Shown here: piece after piece, positions 23,065 through 33,102 of the stretch
Position numbering within the stretch: the stretch's first letter is position 1
Layout: each line of letters opens with the position of its first letter
DNA from: Cyanodermella asteris
Lineage: Eukaryota; Ascomycota; Lecanoromycetes; Ostropales; Stictidaceae
Length of the DNA: 64,000 nucleotides
Assembly: GCA_900618795.1 (NCBI GenBank)
Contig: UYJD01000012.1
Coordinates: forward strand, 805,521-869,520
Reading direction: 5' to 3'
Notes under the pieces: generated by a model
The model's database searches: none
Seen by the model: only the letters and a program-made list of their open reading frames with translations
What the model was told of the DNA's origin: nothing
Position numbers and translations under genes: made by a program

Positions 23065-25822
23065 TCATAGACCATCATCTTCGTCGTCCCATCCAAGAGC
23101 CTTGTAGACATCGTCGTCGTTGTCCTCTACCACTGTATTTGACATTGACGGTGTTGGCTTTGGGTCCGGTGTCTGCATGGCTTCTGACACGATGAGCCGT
23201 GACGGGTTTTCGTTGTGTCGTGGGCCTTTCACTGGTGTTGCAGCAATGCTGTCAACGGCCGGAAACGCCGGAGGAGCCAGGAATTGCTTTGCAGGCTTGG
23301 TTGGCGTTCCTGTGACTCGTGTCATGGGACGCGGGTCTTTCCGCATGACTATTGGGGAAATATCGGCAGCTCCCTCCCCTACGCGATCTTCGACCAGAAG
23401 TGAAGGGTCAAGCCACTCTCTTTGCTTGAGAGGAGTCGAGCTGATCATAGAAGGGTGGCTGTCATTGGATTGCAGAGTTACAGAGGAACGTTTTGACGGC
23501 GTGGCCTGTATCCTTTGATCTGCAGCATCAGCTGTAGCAGGATAGCCAGATATTGATCTTGAAGCATTGAGCCGGTGGGACGAGGAAGGGATAACTTGAT
23601 CACTTGGTGGAACCGCCAAGGCTTCAGGAGAATGTCCGCGATACTCCTGAAATTCGGTTCTGACTCTCTTGGTCCTGGGAGTGGCCTTGACCAGAGGACC
23701 CAGAGTGGACGCATGTTGAGTCGGCTCTCTCTTACGTTTGGGCGCTGCCCTGTTGCGACCGTCTGACGAGTCAACAAATTCCCTGACAGCCAGTCTCGAA
23801 TTTGGCTTCTTCAGAACGTTGATGGCGCTTTTCAGCTCCTCTTCAACCAAGGCCTTGCGCTTCAGTTTAGCTTCTGTGGCTTTGCTGAGAGCGTCGAGAT
23901 CCACTTCACGCTGTATATGGCGAAGATTTGGTTGAGGGCGAGGCTTGTGGATCGGAATTTCGGCCAGAATGAGCTCGCTATCCTCTCGTTTCATCCTCGA
24001 TGGCATCGAGTCCGTGGCCGAGCGCGACAAAGTCGGGGTCCTCCTGTGACCGTTTCCGCCATCTGTCGCAACACGCTGCAGGCCTCGGCGTGAGATGGAA
24101 ACCCCAGGTTTGGGTTGACTTTTCGTCGTTGGCTGGGTCTTGCTTGCAGATGACCTGACGGGCGATGATACACCGACAGTGCCCATTTTCTTGCAAATTT
24201 GTGCAAATGTATGAGGAATCCTCGATGCGAAGAATGGCACAAGCACTTCTGTGCAAAAGTCTTGCAGAGCATTGCCATTGTCTCCCTGTCCGGATCGGTG
24301 ATTGGTTTTGGGCCGCAGTTCAAGTACTTCGACGTCGAACTCGTTTTGCGTCGTCTGCCAAATACAAAGCCGATCGACGTGAATGTCGAGAAGGGACTGA
24401 AGATCTGCCGTCTTTTTCGTCTTCTTTGTGGTGTGGTCCTCCTCGGCATGTGATTTCGCCAGGTTCGCAACTGATTCTTTTGCCGCAATCATAGCCTCAA
24501 GGATGATCAGAATCTGCAATTGAGTTTCCCGCGTCCTTTGCTTGGTGAGGCTCGCCTTGATCCTCTCACCGTGTGTTTTAGTAGCGTTGATAGATTCTGG
24601 TTGTCTCTCCTTGTCCTGCCACCACCGCAGGACATGTTCTTCTTCAGATGGTAGCAGCCCTCCTCTGCTGAGTTTCTTTCTCTTTCTGCCCTTTTTGCAA
24701 ATAGATTCGGTGCGTTTCGCCATGTCCAAGTCATCGTCCAGCATTCCCACCGGTATCTCCTTTATCAGGTCGGGTAAGGTGGTAGTATACTTTCTGTCAC
24801 CGACAGAGACAGTCATGATGGTCTCCTGAAGAACATCAAGCAGAGCCTGAGGTGATCCGTCGTCTGACGGCTGCTTGAGAATACCTCTAGCACGAGCTAG
24901 TGGTCCTTTGGCGAAGTAAGCTAGGGACGTGTTGGATATGTAGAGAGCCTCGAGATATTTGGCTCGCAAAGCCGAGGAAATCGCATCGGGATCCAACTCA
25001 GGTTGTGGGATTGTTTCATCCAGGTGCTGCTCGGTGATGACAATTTCTGTAGTCTTTGATGTAGGCTCTTTTGTCGACTCCACCGTTGAGACGTCATTTG
25101 TCCCAAGGGTGATCTTCACCACAGGCTCTTTTGTCACTTCTGCTACTGGGGAGTTCTTTGACCCAAGGGATGACCCCATCCATAGCTTTGGTACATGTCG
25201 CGAATGCTGCTTTGACTTTGTCGATGCCAAATTTTGCGTGGTGCTCGACACCGCGGCTCGATCCCACCAAGGCCCGTCTTGATTGTCCCATGACTTGGGA
25301 GTACTGTTGTGAAATGATTTTGCCGCACGTTCATCGAAGGGTTTGTGGCCATGCTTGGCTACCTTTGCTACCCTGCCATCCAACTCATCCAGAGCAATCC
25401 AATCGTGTAAAGGGCAAAGGGAATATAGCTCCTTTCCAACCTTCTCTACCGCAAACAGGGCATTGTCAATTGTCGATGTGGCAATCAAAACTTTGGCGAT
25501 GGCAGGCGTGCTGGCGTCTAGCTCATCTAAAACATCGATGGATGCTTTGAAAAAGCATGGCTTGGTGTCTTGATCTCGCTTCGTGAAGGTGAATGGAAGG
25601 TAGTCGCGAGGAACGAGTAGCTTCGGCTTCAAGTCAACTCGCGGGGCATCCGGATCGTCCACGTCTCCAGAAGCCTGTACAATATTGTCAGCAGTCGTAT
25701 GGATGCTAGCCATGTAGACTGACCTGAAGGGTGATTACGTTGGTGATTTTTGTGTGATCTATCTGGGTGCCGACATCAGCTCTCTTGCGCTTGGGTCCTG
25801 ACCCAACAAGCAGAGATGACAT
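23065..25822 (-). CDS. DNA replication regulator Sld3
   Basis: I read two exons, 25822-25724 and 25674-23065, across a 49-base intron (GTCAGT...GTACAG). The product is 902 residues. An ATG inside the intron (25713) gives a shorter alternative, but the upstream exon encodes a convincing start with a basic patch (PKRKR). The central region has motifs I associate with the Sld3/Treslin Cdc45-binding domain: SLCPLHDWIALDEL, ALYISNTSLAYFAKGPLARAR and LLPSEEEHVLRWW. The C-terminal half is disordered with several SP/TP sites, as expected of the CDK-phosphorylated tail that binds Dpb11. The protein loads Cdc45 at origins. The family call rests on motif memory. Confidence 0.82.
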
Positions 25823-26165
25823 GACTTGGTCTGCCCATGTGCATGGCTGCGCGGGTCACAGCGATCAGTGTGCAAAAGTACAGACAAAGCATACTGGTGG
25901 AGAGCATTCATCGCGCGCCATGTCACTGCCCGCCATTAATCCACGAGGCGCGTCGCGCACGGACAGCGCGTCAAGGATCGTGCGGCTATGAGTCCGGCCG
26001 AGCCATCAACGTTTATCCATTCCCCAATCAGATAAGACGAAGCTCAGTGATGGCATTCTCCGCAAACATTGTCGCGTACTGATCTAGAGTGTGTATTGAG
26101 GCCAGATCAAGCAAGTCGCGAGGCTGAAGGACGAGCCCCTGCAAAAGACCTACCTATTGTGTGAG
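25823..26165. promoter_or_regulatory. Shared divergent promoter of SLD3 and VPS25
   Basis: A 343-base region separates the two outward-reading start codons. It must hold both core promoters. I see no obvious TATA box, in keeping with housekeeping genes. Confidence 0.5.
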
Positions 26166-26735
26166 ATGGCATCTCAACCAGTCCAGTCTAGGAACGAGGA
26201 TCCATTGATATCATCCCGATTTTACAACTTTCCGCCGTCATTCACCACCCAACGTAATGAAGCTACACGTCAATCTCAACTCAGATCATGGTCGAGATTG
26301 ATCCAGCGATACTGCCAGTACCACAAGCTTTGGCGCTTCAACGTGAATGACGCAGTGGAGACGCCCCTTTTTCACAACGCCAGGTTGAGAAAACGGCTAA
26401 ATCTCAAGGAAGCTACCGGCATCATTGAGTATATGTGCTCGGAAGCTGGGGACTATCGAGCTGAATGGGTAAATCCGACCGAAAAAGTGTCTGTTTGGGT
26501 TTATTGGCGCAATCCAGACGACTGGGCTGAGGTGTTGGCAGATTGGGTGAATGAAACTGGACAGCGGGGTACTGTTCTGACCCTTTACGAGTTGACCGAA
26601 GGGGAAGCGACGACAAAGCAGGAATTCTACGGCATGCCTCCAGAATTACTCAAACGAGTGCTCAACTCACTTGTGAGGAAAAGCAAAGCTCAAATATTTG
26701 GAACCGAGGGCGAGCAAGGTGTCAAATTTATTTGA
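26166..26735 (+). CDS. Vps25, ESCRT-II subunit
   Basis: This is a single-exon frame of 189 residues from the ATG at 26166; an in-frame ATG lies three codons upstream. It shows the tandem winged-helix pattern of Vps25: FPPSFTTQRN near the N-terminus, LRSWSRLIQRYCQYHKLWRF, ETPLFHNARLRKRLNL, then GTVLTLYEL, EFYGMPPELLKRVLNSL, KAQIFG and the ending GVKF. Vps25 bridges ESCRT-II to Vps20 of ESCRT-III during multivesicular body sorting. It diverges from SLD3. Confidence 0.94.
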   Translation: MASQPVQSRNEDPLISSRFYNFPPSFTTQRNEATRQSQLRSWSRLIQRYCQYHKLWRFNVNDAVETPLFHNARLRKRLNLKEATGIIEYMCSEAGDYRAEWVNPTEKVSVWVYWRNPDDWAEVLADWVNETGQRGTVLTLYELTEGEATTKQEFYGMPPELLKRVLNSLVRKSKAQIFGTEGEQGVKFI

Positions 26736-26869
26736 GCAACCACCGACCTTGATGAGGCAGTGAAATATGGTGAAACATAACGCCATAACACAGCGCGTGT
26801 GCGTCGTGCATTCCCGAAATCTCCGTAAAAATACATTCGCCCTTCAAAGATTCGCGTCAAAGATCCGCG

Positions 26870-27703
26870 TCAGGGAAGCCCGCGGCCTGCGTTGACAGCA
26901 TCTGCGACAAGACTGGTGTTTGGTCGGTTCTCGGCATACCTCTCGTATGAATCCTTGTACAGCTCATCTCCACTAGTGGTTCTCTTGACTGCCTCGTCAG
27001 CTTCGACGGCGTCCACCCACTTTGCCCATCTACTCCCTGGCTCAGGATTGGGCCATCCTCGATACACCTGCAAGACTCTCCTGAAGCGAAGTAGCCATGG
27101 TGCTAGTTGAACGTCAACAAAGCTAATCTGGTCGCCGAGGAAGAAAGGGCCCTGCGGGTCGGCTGCTTGAATCAACTCTTCAAGCTCAGAGCGGATGTTG
27201 GAAGCCTCACTGGCCTGCTCATTGGGTTCTTGGGCTGCAAGGATGCGATAGAAAGCAGGTATCAGCTTGCGGTTGACATGATCACTCCAAAGTCGGCTGT
27301 GAGCTCTGAGCCTGGGATCGTTGGGAAGAAGAGGATGGTTGGTAGGATATAGCTCTTCGAGATATTCCATCAGAACCGTCGATTCGTAGCATGTCCAATC
27401 ATCGTGTCGCAGTACCGGAATCAGTCCTCGGGGATTCATGGCAAGAAATTCCGGTGTTTTGTTGTACGGGTCAACCTCGATGTACTGGTAAGGAACTCCT
27501 TTCAGCTCTAGCGAAATCCATAGCCGCTGCACGAACGGGCAGAAGCAAGAGCCGTACAGTTTCAGAGGATCATCTTTGGAGTGCTTGCGAACAGTGGCCA
27601 ACGCAGCGCCTGTCGCTTTCTTGTGATAGGTTTTCTGTTCGCGAGCAGCATTAGTCGATGCTTTTCGAGACGGAACTATGTAAGACAAGGCTCTTCGCAA
27701 CAT
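26870..27703 (-). CDS. Omega-class glutathione S-transferase
   Basis: This is a 277-residue single-exon frame. The thioredoxin-fold domain starts near residue 45 and has the omega-class active site CPFVQR with Cys55, then the cis-Pro-type PRGLIPVL and YESTVLMEYLEELYP that bind glutathione. The helical C-terminal domain contains FFLGDQISFVDVQLAPWL. Such enzymes act as thioltransferases or dehydroascorbate reductases. The first about 40 residues are basic and Ser/Ala-rich and could be a mitochondrial presequence. Confidence 0.92.
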   Translation of the reverse strand: MLRRALSYIVPSRKASTNAAREQKTYHKKATGAALATVRKHSKDDPLKLYGSCFCPFVQRLWISLELKGVPYQYIEVDPYNKTPEFLAMNPRGLIPVLRHDDWTCYESTVLMEYLEELYPTNHPLLPNDPRLRAHSRLWSDHVNRKLIPAFYRILAAQEPNEQASEASNIRSELEELIQAADPQGPFFLGDQISFVDVQLAPWLLRFRRVLQVYRGWPNPEPGSRWAKWVDAVEADEAVKRTTSGDELYKDSYERYAENRPNTSLVADAVNAGRGLP

Positions 27704-27816
27704 GATGGCGATGGTTTTGGAGATGGAAGTGGGAAGTCGGTGCTTTTTATCCCCCGCGCGGGTTGTACAGAAGCGGTGTGGTGAAATGACGCGGGGCTTG
27801 CGACCTTCCGTAAAGT

Positions 27817-29027
27817 CTATACAAAAGGTTGCGATGCAACATCGAAGGCTGTTGCATCATTCAGGTTGCATGAAGGTGAACATACCTCTGTCTTCTTCTT
27901 CTCCTTGGCCTCTTTGGCAAAAGCGCGTTGTATGCTGTTTTTCTTGACACGGTCGCTTTCGTCCAAGGTGTGTTTGTGTGGTCCGGCCACCCCATCACCT
28001 TTTCCGTTGCCTCCGTTACCATTCACTCGCTGGATTGTGTAGTATCGCTGCCCGTCTTCGCCGGGTTGTGGGCCCAGTCGGTAACCGCTGGGTGGTAGGC
28101 CTCGAAGCGTTGGATCGTCTCTAACTCCTCCGTCTGGCGGGTCGATTCCGTCCTGCGCCTGGTTTCCTAGTTGTTGTCGCGCATTTTCAAAATATTCCGT
28201 AATCTTGATTTTTACATCGCATAGATCTCGTTCCCTTGCCTGGCGCTTACGCTTGCGTTTGGTGGGATCGTCAGATTTCGGCGTTCCCGGTGGTCTGCCT
28301 TTCAAGCGACAATCCCAATAGTGTGAGACGAATGGTTGTCGTTTATATCTCTGCGTAGATCGGTGCGAATAGACGTTGTCGACATGAGGGAAGTAGACTT
28401 GGAATCTGTTCAAGTTAGCAAGCGACTCGAACGGCGGAACTGTACTGACTCCTGCTCGGTCAAGGTAATAGGTTCGTCCACGTCGAAGAGTTTTTGTCTC
28501 CAAGCTTCTAGATGAGGCGGGTTTGGGATCTGCTTCATCCCCGGGAAGTGTCCTCCCTGCTTTGGAGCCGGCGCACTGTTCGAGGCTTGGATCGTCGTGC
28601 TCAACCCTTGATCTCGTAGTCGTTGTACCGTGTCATGTGGTGCAAAGGAGGGACTGTCGAGATGCGTTTGGGGGACCAGGATCCCGAACTGTCCAGGTGT
28701 CTTCTCTTGACGGGGAGGGCCGGAGTGAGATGGCAATTCCTGTACTCGGTGATCAATCGGCTGCTGAATCGGCGTCGTCGGAGCGTAAAGCTGATGGGGG
28801 AGTCCGTATTGCTGCCCATACTGAACGCCGCCGAGCTGCTGTGGATCGAAGTGGTGAGGGAACGGCTCGTTCGGGTCGAGCCCCGGCAGGTTTGGATCTA
28901 AATGAGGAGCATATTGATATTCCGGCGGTCGAGGTCCCCGTACAGACGGGTATCGCCCGTACTCGAGGTGAGGAGACGGTTGTGCAAATGGAGCTTGCGG
29001 CAAGCCGGCCGGCGGCGGCGCGTCCAT
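27817..29027 (-). CDS. Conserved basic protein with AT-hook-like motif
   Basis: I read two exons, 29027-28450 and 28405-27817, across a 44-base intron (GTCAGT, branch GCTAAC, ACAG); the join reads LTEQEFQVYFPHVDNVYS. The first 160 residues are Pro/Gln/His-rich and disordered. The ordered core has RYKRQPFVSHYWDCRLKG, then GRPPGTPK (AT-hook-like), and KRKRKRQARERDLCDVKIKI, a strong nuclear localisation and DNA-binding candidate. A helical, Lys-rich segment follows. A GTATGT at about 27883 could start a further 3' intron, so the last dozen residues are uncertain. It is probably a nuclear DNA-binding protein; the family name is unknown to me. Confidence 0.7.
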
Positions 29028-29251
29028 CCTAAGCTTCGGTTTAAGCGGCGAGCTGTATCATGCAAGGGCCTTGCCAAGCGGCTGTGGCATTAGACCACGC
29101 TATCAGGAGTCTAAGGATTCCAAACAGCGAGATGGGTCTGCTTCGGAAGGCATGAACGGTTGTTGTGATTGTAATCAGACGCGAGACTTTTCTCAGTCAG
29201 ATCGGCTGAATCTGTCTTTCACGTTGCCGACCTCCGAAGCAGACCCAGGTC

Positions 29252-30175
29252 ATGTCTCGCCAGCCCGTGCCCTACTTTTACGCCCATTCGCGCCATGCCT
29301 ATTCTACGAGGCACGATCTGTGCCATGTCGATGTGTTCTTGCCCAAAGTCAGCTCTGGTGTAGGAAGATATTGGATGATGTATGTCAAAGCCGCTTGGTT
29401 GTGGCACACTCTGACCTGCGACAGTTATATCCATGGAGGGGCCTGGCGCGATCCGGAAATCGATTCCATGTCCGTCGTACCTGCGCTGCACCGATTGAGC
29501 CCGAGCGAGAATGACATTCTAGGTGTTGCGTCCATCAACTATGGGCTGAGTCCGTATCCCGACCACCCGAGGAAGCCAAGTTCGTCGACAGACCCCGCTC
29601 GCAACAATCAGCATCCGCAGCACATTTCGGACGTTCTGACCGCGCTGAGGTGGCTGCAAGACAAGCATGGCTTTATGAAAGACTACATCCTGGCCGGGCA
29701 CAGCTGCGGTGCGACGCTGGCTTTCCAAACCCTGACCCGGTCGCTCGGAGCGCTGTCTGAAGAGGTGCAGATGGAGAGGCTTCCGGTGCTGCCGTGGGCT
29801 GTTGTTGGTCTTTCGGGCATATATGACATCAAGCTGCTCGTTCAAGATCACGACGCGGTGTATCGCCAGTTTACAGAGGGTGCTTTTGGTCAGAACGAAG
29901 CGCTTTGGAAGATTGCCAGCCCGGTTGACTGGGCGTACGGTGCGTTGTGGCCCGAGGGTAAGGTTACGGTGCTTGTGCATAGTGACGAGGACCAGATGGT
30001 GAACTGGGGGCAGACACATGCGATGAGCGACCTGCTGAAGCGGGAGGGGAGTGACAAGAGGCGGGATGTGGTGCTGCGATCGACTGGCCAGCATGACGAT
30101 GCTTGGATGAAGGGTGACGACCTGGCGATGGCGTTCTTGGAGGCGCTGCGCGTGTTGCGGGAGGGAGGCGGTTGA
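29252..30175 (+). CDS. N-formylkynurenine formamidase (alpha/beta hydrolase)
   Basis: The frame is open throughout, but a 45-base in-frame intron at 29380-29424 (GTATGT...GACAG) is very likely. Removing it turns a poor stretch into RYWMIYIHGGAWRDP, the family's oxyanion motif. The spliced product is 292 residues. The nucleophile motif is GHSCGA; the acid and His are probably in HSDEDQMV and GQHDD. The enzyme hydrolyses N-formylkynurenine to kynurenine in tryptophan breakdown and NAD synthesis. Confidence 0.9.
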   Translation: MSRQPVPYFYAHSRHAYSTRHDLCHVDVFLPKVSSGVGRYWMMYVKAAWLWHTLTCDSYIHGGAWRDPEIDSMSVVPALHRLSPSENDILGVASINYGLSPYPDHPRKPSSSTDPARNNQHPQHISDVLTALRWLQDKHGFMKDYILAGHSCGATLAFQTLTRSLGALSEEVQMERLPVLPWAVVGLSGIYDIKLLVQDHDAVYRQFTEGAFGQNEALWKIASPVDWAYGALWPEGKVTVLVHSDEDQMVNWGQTHAMSDLLKREGSDKRRDVVLRSTGQHDDAWMKGDDLAMAFLEALRVLREGGG

Positions 30176-30449
30176 GGGTAAGTGACGGTTCTTAGTGCAG
30201 AATGGATGAGCCAGGCCTTTGGCCTCCGTTTAAATTCCTCTCACGAGCTTGGTTGTGAGCCCCGATTTGATGAGCTGGTTGGGCTCGCCGAGATCTCTGA
30301 TTTATGAACTGATGACTGTTGTGACTTTCTGAGAAATGTTGCGGCGTCTTGGATTCTGTCAGAGATGAGACGCTTGTGTTGCAGCGATTGAGTTAGTGTA
30401 CTCGAGCGGCTGCTCGCTGTGGCGACCTTGATGGACGTCTCCGGCATGG

Positions 30450-30970
30450 CAGTGTGAGGAGATGCCTGTGGAGATTCTAGACGAAGCAGCTACGTGATTC
30501 TATACCTGCGGTGCGACCTGGAGAGCACTTGGCCAGCAACTCGCGCAACGACCTGAATAGATACATGGACGGGTACTTGTCAAGTATATGCAGCTGCTAA
30601 CTAATGTCCTGCCTTGGAGAACTCTCGGACAGCAACTTGCACAACTTCAGGAGAGTGCGTGTGCACTTTGTCACACAGGACATGTGAAGACGCAATACCA
30701 GGTGTTGACCCAGGTACTTCAGGAGCTCCCTTCGGATCGATGCCTAGAAACCTGATGACTTACCCTTCTCAACACTGTACGAATAACTGGGTCAACGACT
30801 GAATCAACGACCTAGCCAGCTACATCGACGAGTCCCAAGATCGGTACTTGCACGGAGACTCAATCCAACGTTGAGTGAGGTACTGTTTCGAGGACCTGTG
30901 AGCCTGTTCCAACAGGGACGCGATGAGCTACCTATACCAGCACTTGATCAAGCACCTAGTAGTTTTCTTA
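30450..30970. repeat. Degenerate 12-base periodic array
   Basis: The sequence can be cut into successive 12-base units, for example CAACGACTGAAT, CAACGACCTAGC, GAGCTACCTATA, CCAGCACTTGAT and CAAGCACCTAGT. Units are strongly diverged and the phase slips in places, so copy number (roughly forty) and edges are approximate. The consensus, near SAAGNACCTAGY, is shared with the array at about 35300-35510. Confidence 0.65.
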
Positions 30971-31270
30971 GTCTCGCTGTCGAGGTCGATCTGCTTTCTC
31001 TGCTGGCTGATCCATTCACAACCACAGTCGCATTTGACCGACTGTGATGCAAATCACCTTTAGCCTCGCTGTCGAGGTCGATCTGCCTTCTCCGCGGGCT
31101 TGACATTCAAAATCACGTTCGCATCTGACCGAGTCTGGACGCAAAACACCTGGCAGTCTCAGTCTCGCAGTCAAGGTCGATCTGCTTTCTGCGAATGCTC
31201 AACCTTCGCAACGACAGCAATGCTTGATCTGGTGCAGAGCGATCACTTTCGCCTCGCTGTCCAGGCGCCA
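30969..31270. repeat. Tandem repeat of about 92 bases, over three copies
   Basis: Copies begin at about 30969, 31061, 31160 and 31249 with the anchor TAGYCTCGCTGTCGAGGTCG. The third copy is more diverged and the fourth is cut short. Confidence 0.8.
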
Positions 31271-31452
31271 AGAGAAGGTTGTCGGGGTTGGCATGGCTTT
31301 GACTGGTCGGCGTTTTTCAGTCCCGCATGGTCGGTGGCGCTGGCTAGACCGGCAGCGTGCTTGGTGGAGTCAGGACTATTGGCATGTATTGTCCAACAAC
31401 ACGGATCTGCCATTTAGGACGTCTCGGCCAGTCTTTGTACAATCCTTCATAC

Positions 31453-31842
31453 CATGGCCAGCTTGCCAGAAGGTCGAGCAGAACCTTCATCGCGCAGATC
31501 AGACGATTCTCTACGACGAATCATTCGCAACACGCATTCCGTTCGCAGGCATCATCAATAGCCTTCCTCAACCATAGCCAACCAGCCAGAACGTCTAGCA
31601 GAAATCTCTCTAGGCAGATCGGATGACTGACTACGACCCACAATTCGTAGGCAGCATTAATAGCCTTCCTGTCGACCATGACCAGCTTGCCGGAACGTCT
31701 AGCAGAACTTTCGCCAGGTAGATCGGACGACTCACCACGACCTACCATTCGCAACACTACGTAAGCGGTGCAGGAACTTTCAGCAGAACTTTCACCGGGC
31801 AGATCAGACGAATCTCCACGACGCACCATTCGCAACACGTTG
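31453..31842. repeat. Tandem repeat of about 90-120 bases, four degenerate copies
   Basis: Copies begin at about 31453, 31573 and 31678, with a partial one near 31779. They share CATRRCCAGCTTGCC, GTCTAGCAGAACTTT, GCAGATCRGACGA and ACCATTCGCAACAC. Internal deletions vary the unit length. Confidence 0.75.
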
Positions 31843-32586
31843 ATCTATAGTTAAAAGCTTAGGGAGTCTTTGGGAAGAACTCTAGCTGACGGCTTTAGGC
31901 GTAACAATTGACTTTGCACCTGTCATCTTCTCAAGAGAGGCTTTCCATTTCACCTTAATCATGGGCCACGGCTTGTCAAGCATACCTTCCATCTTAACGC
32001 AGAACTGTACTTGTGGCTTTGTATCAAGGTAGTGAATCGTCTTTGGTGTCTTTCGAGAGTTTGTAAATTACCATCCATGTATGTTCATCATGTTCTGATT
32101 GCATTTTGTGCCAGCCCTCCCGCAGTGGAGGTCCAGAGCGCTGTCAAGAGTGTGATGCAAAGCACCAAAGGAGCGACCTCTACCGATGTGCCTAGGCCCT
32201 TAGACTAATACTCAAGGGATTTGGTCTAGCTAAGCGCTGGATGCAGTCCCCTTGTAGGTATTCGACTTCTGTATAACAAAGCAAGGTGCTGACTCCGCAG
32301 ATGAAGAGTCGGCCGGGCATATGAGAGCGGGTTCGCCAAGTCCTGCCTGAAGATGTGCTTGAATGAATGAGTGCCAGCGCTTGGACCACTATGGCTTCCA
32401 AATTGGCAGGATAGCACTACGGCAGCCAGAAGGGTAGGGCACGAGACGAAAATTTCATGGCTGGCAGTGCAGGCAACTTCTTCCGTGCAAAAAGCTCTTC
32501 CCGGCGCTGTCTCTCTGATTGAAATCCTAAAGTGCCCCTTGCATCCTTTCCTACACAATTCTTACGCCCTCACTGCTACATTCAGG

Positions 32587-32970
32587 ATGGAACCTAATGT
32601 GCATGACTCCTACAAGGAGTGTAAGGAGTTGCTGGAGCAGAGTGTGCGAGAGGCAGAGCAGGATCGCCAGCGACTCCAGGTGGTAGCAACCTCGTGGCCC
32701 AAGACGAACATTCGTGACATAATCGAAACGCGTGTTGCTATTCTCATTGATGGCCTCCCAGAACGTGCCGCCGAGGCTGCTCAGAGAATTGAAGCGACGT
32801 TCAATAAAGACGTGAAGCAGTGGAAAGCGCATCAGGAGGAAAGTTTCAAGCAGCAAAGAGAGGAGCTGGAAACCCGACATGCCGAACTCGAGAAATGGGA
32901 GATGAGTCTGCAGGACCGGGAGGCTAAACTTCAGCGTCAAGGACCTCAGCCCACACACTTGCGCAACTAG
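32587..32970 (+). CDS. Coiled-coil hypothetical protein (first part of a possible larger gene)
   Basis: A 127-residue frame from the ATG at 32587 is almost entirely charged helix: YKECKELLEQSVREAEQDRQ, then ERAAEAAQRIEATFNKDVKQ, then a Glu/Arg/Lys-rich heptad tail ending near LQDREAKLQRQ. It ends at TAG 32968-32970. Downstream the same frame stays open with no further stop into the next ORF, so the two may have been one gene. Function unknown. Confidence 0.5.
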   Translation: MEPNVHDSYKECKELLEQSVREAEQDRQRLQVVATSWPKTNIRDIIETRVAILIDGLPERAAEAAQRIEATFNKDVKQWKAHQEESFKQQREELETRHAELEKWEMSLQDREAKLQRQGPQPTHLRN

Positions 32971-33102
32971 AGAGCTAGGCAGGAGCCGTCAAGAGAGACC
33001 GTCAACTCCCCTCAGAAATTTCAGGCCAGCTCAACTTCTCGCTACGCTTCAAGTTTACACCCTCGTCAATTTGATACAAGATCGAAGCATCAGACTTCTC
33101 AC

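Larger units (their letters stand above)
30176..32586. repeat. Repeat-rich intergenic region
   Basis: A 2.4-kb gene-poor stretch is made largely of three successive tandem arrays, annotated separately. Base composition is near that of the core genes, unlike the AT-rich block further right. Short open frames within it are by-products of the repeats. Confidence 0.6.
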
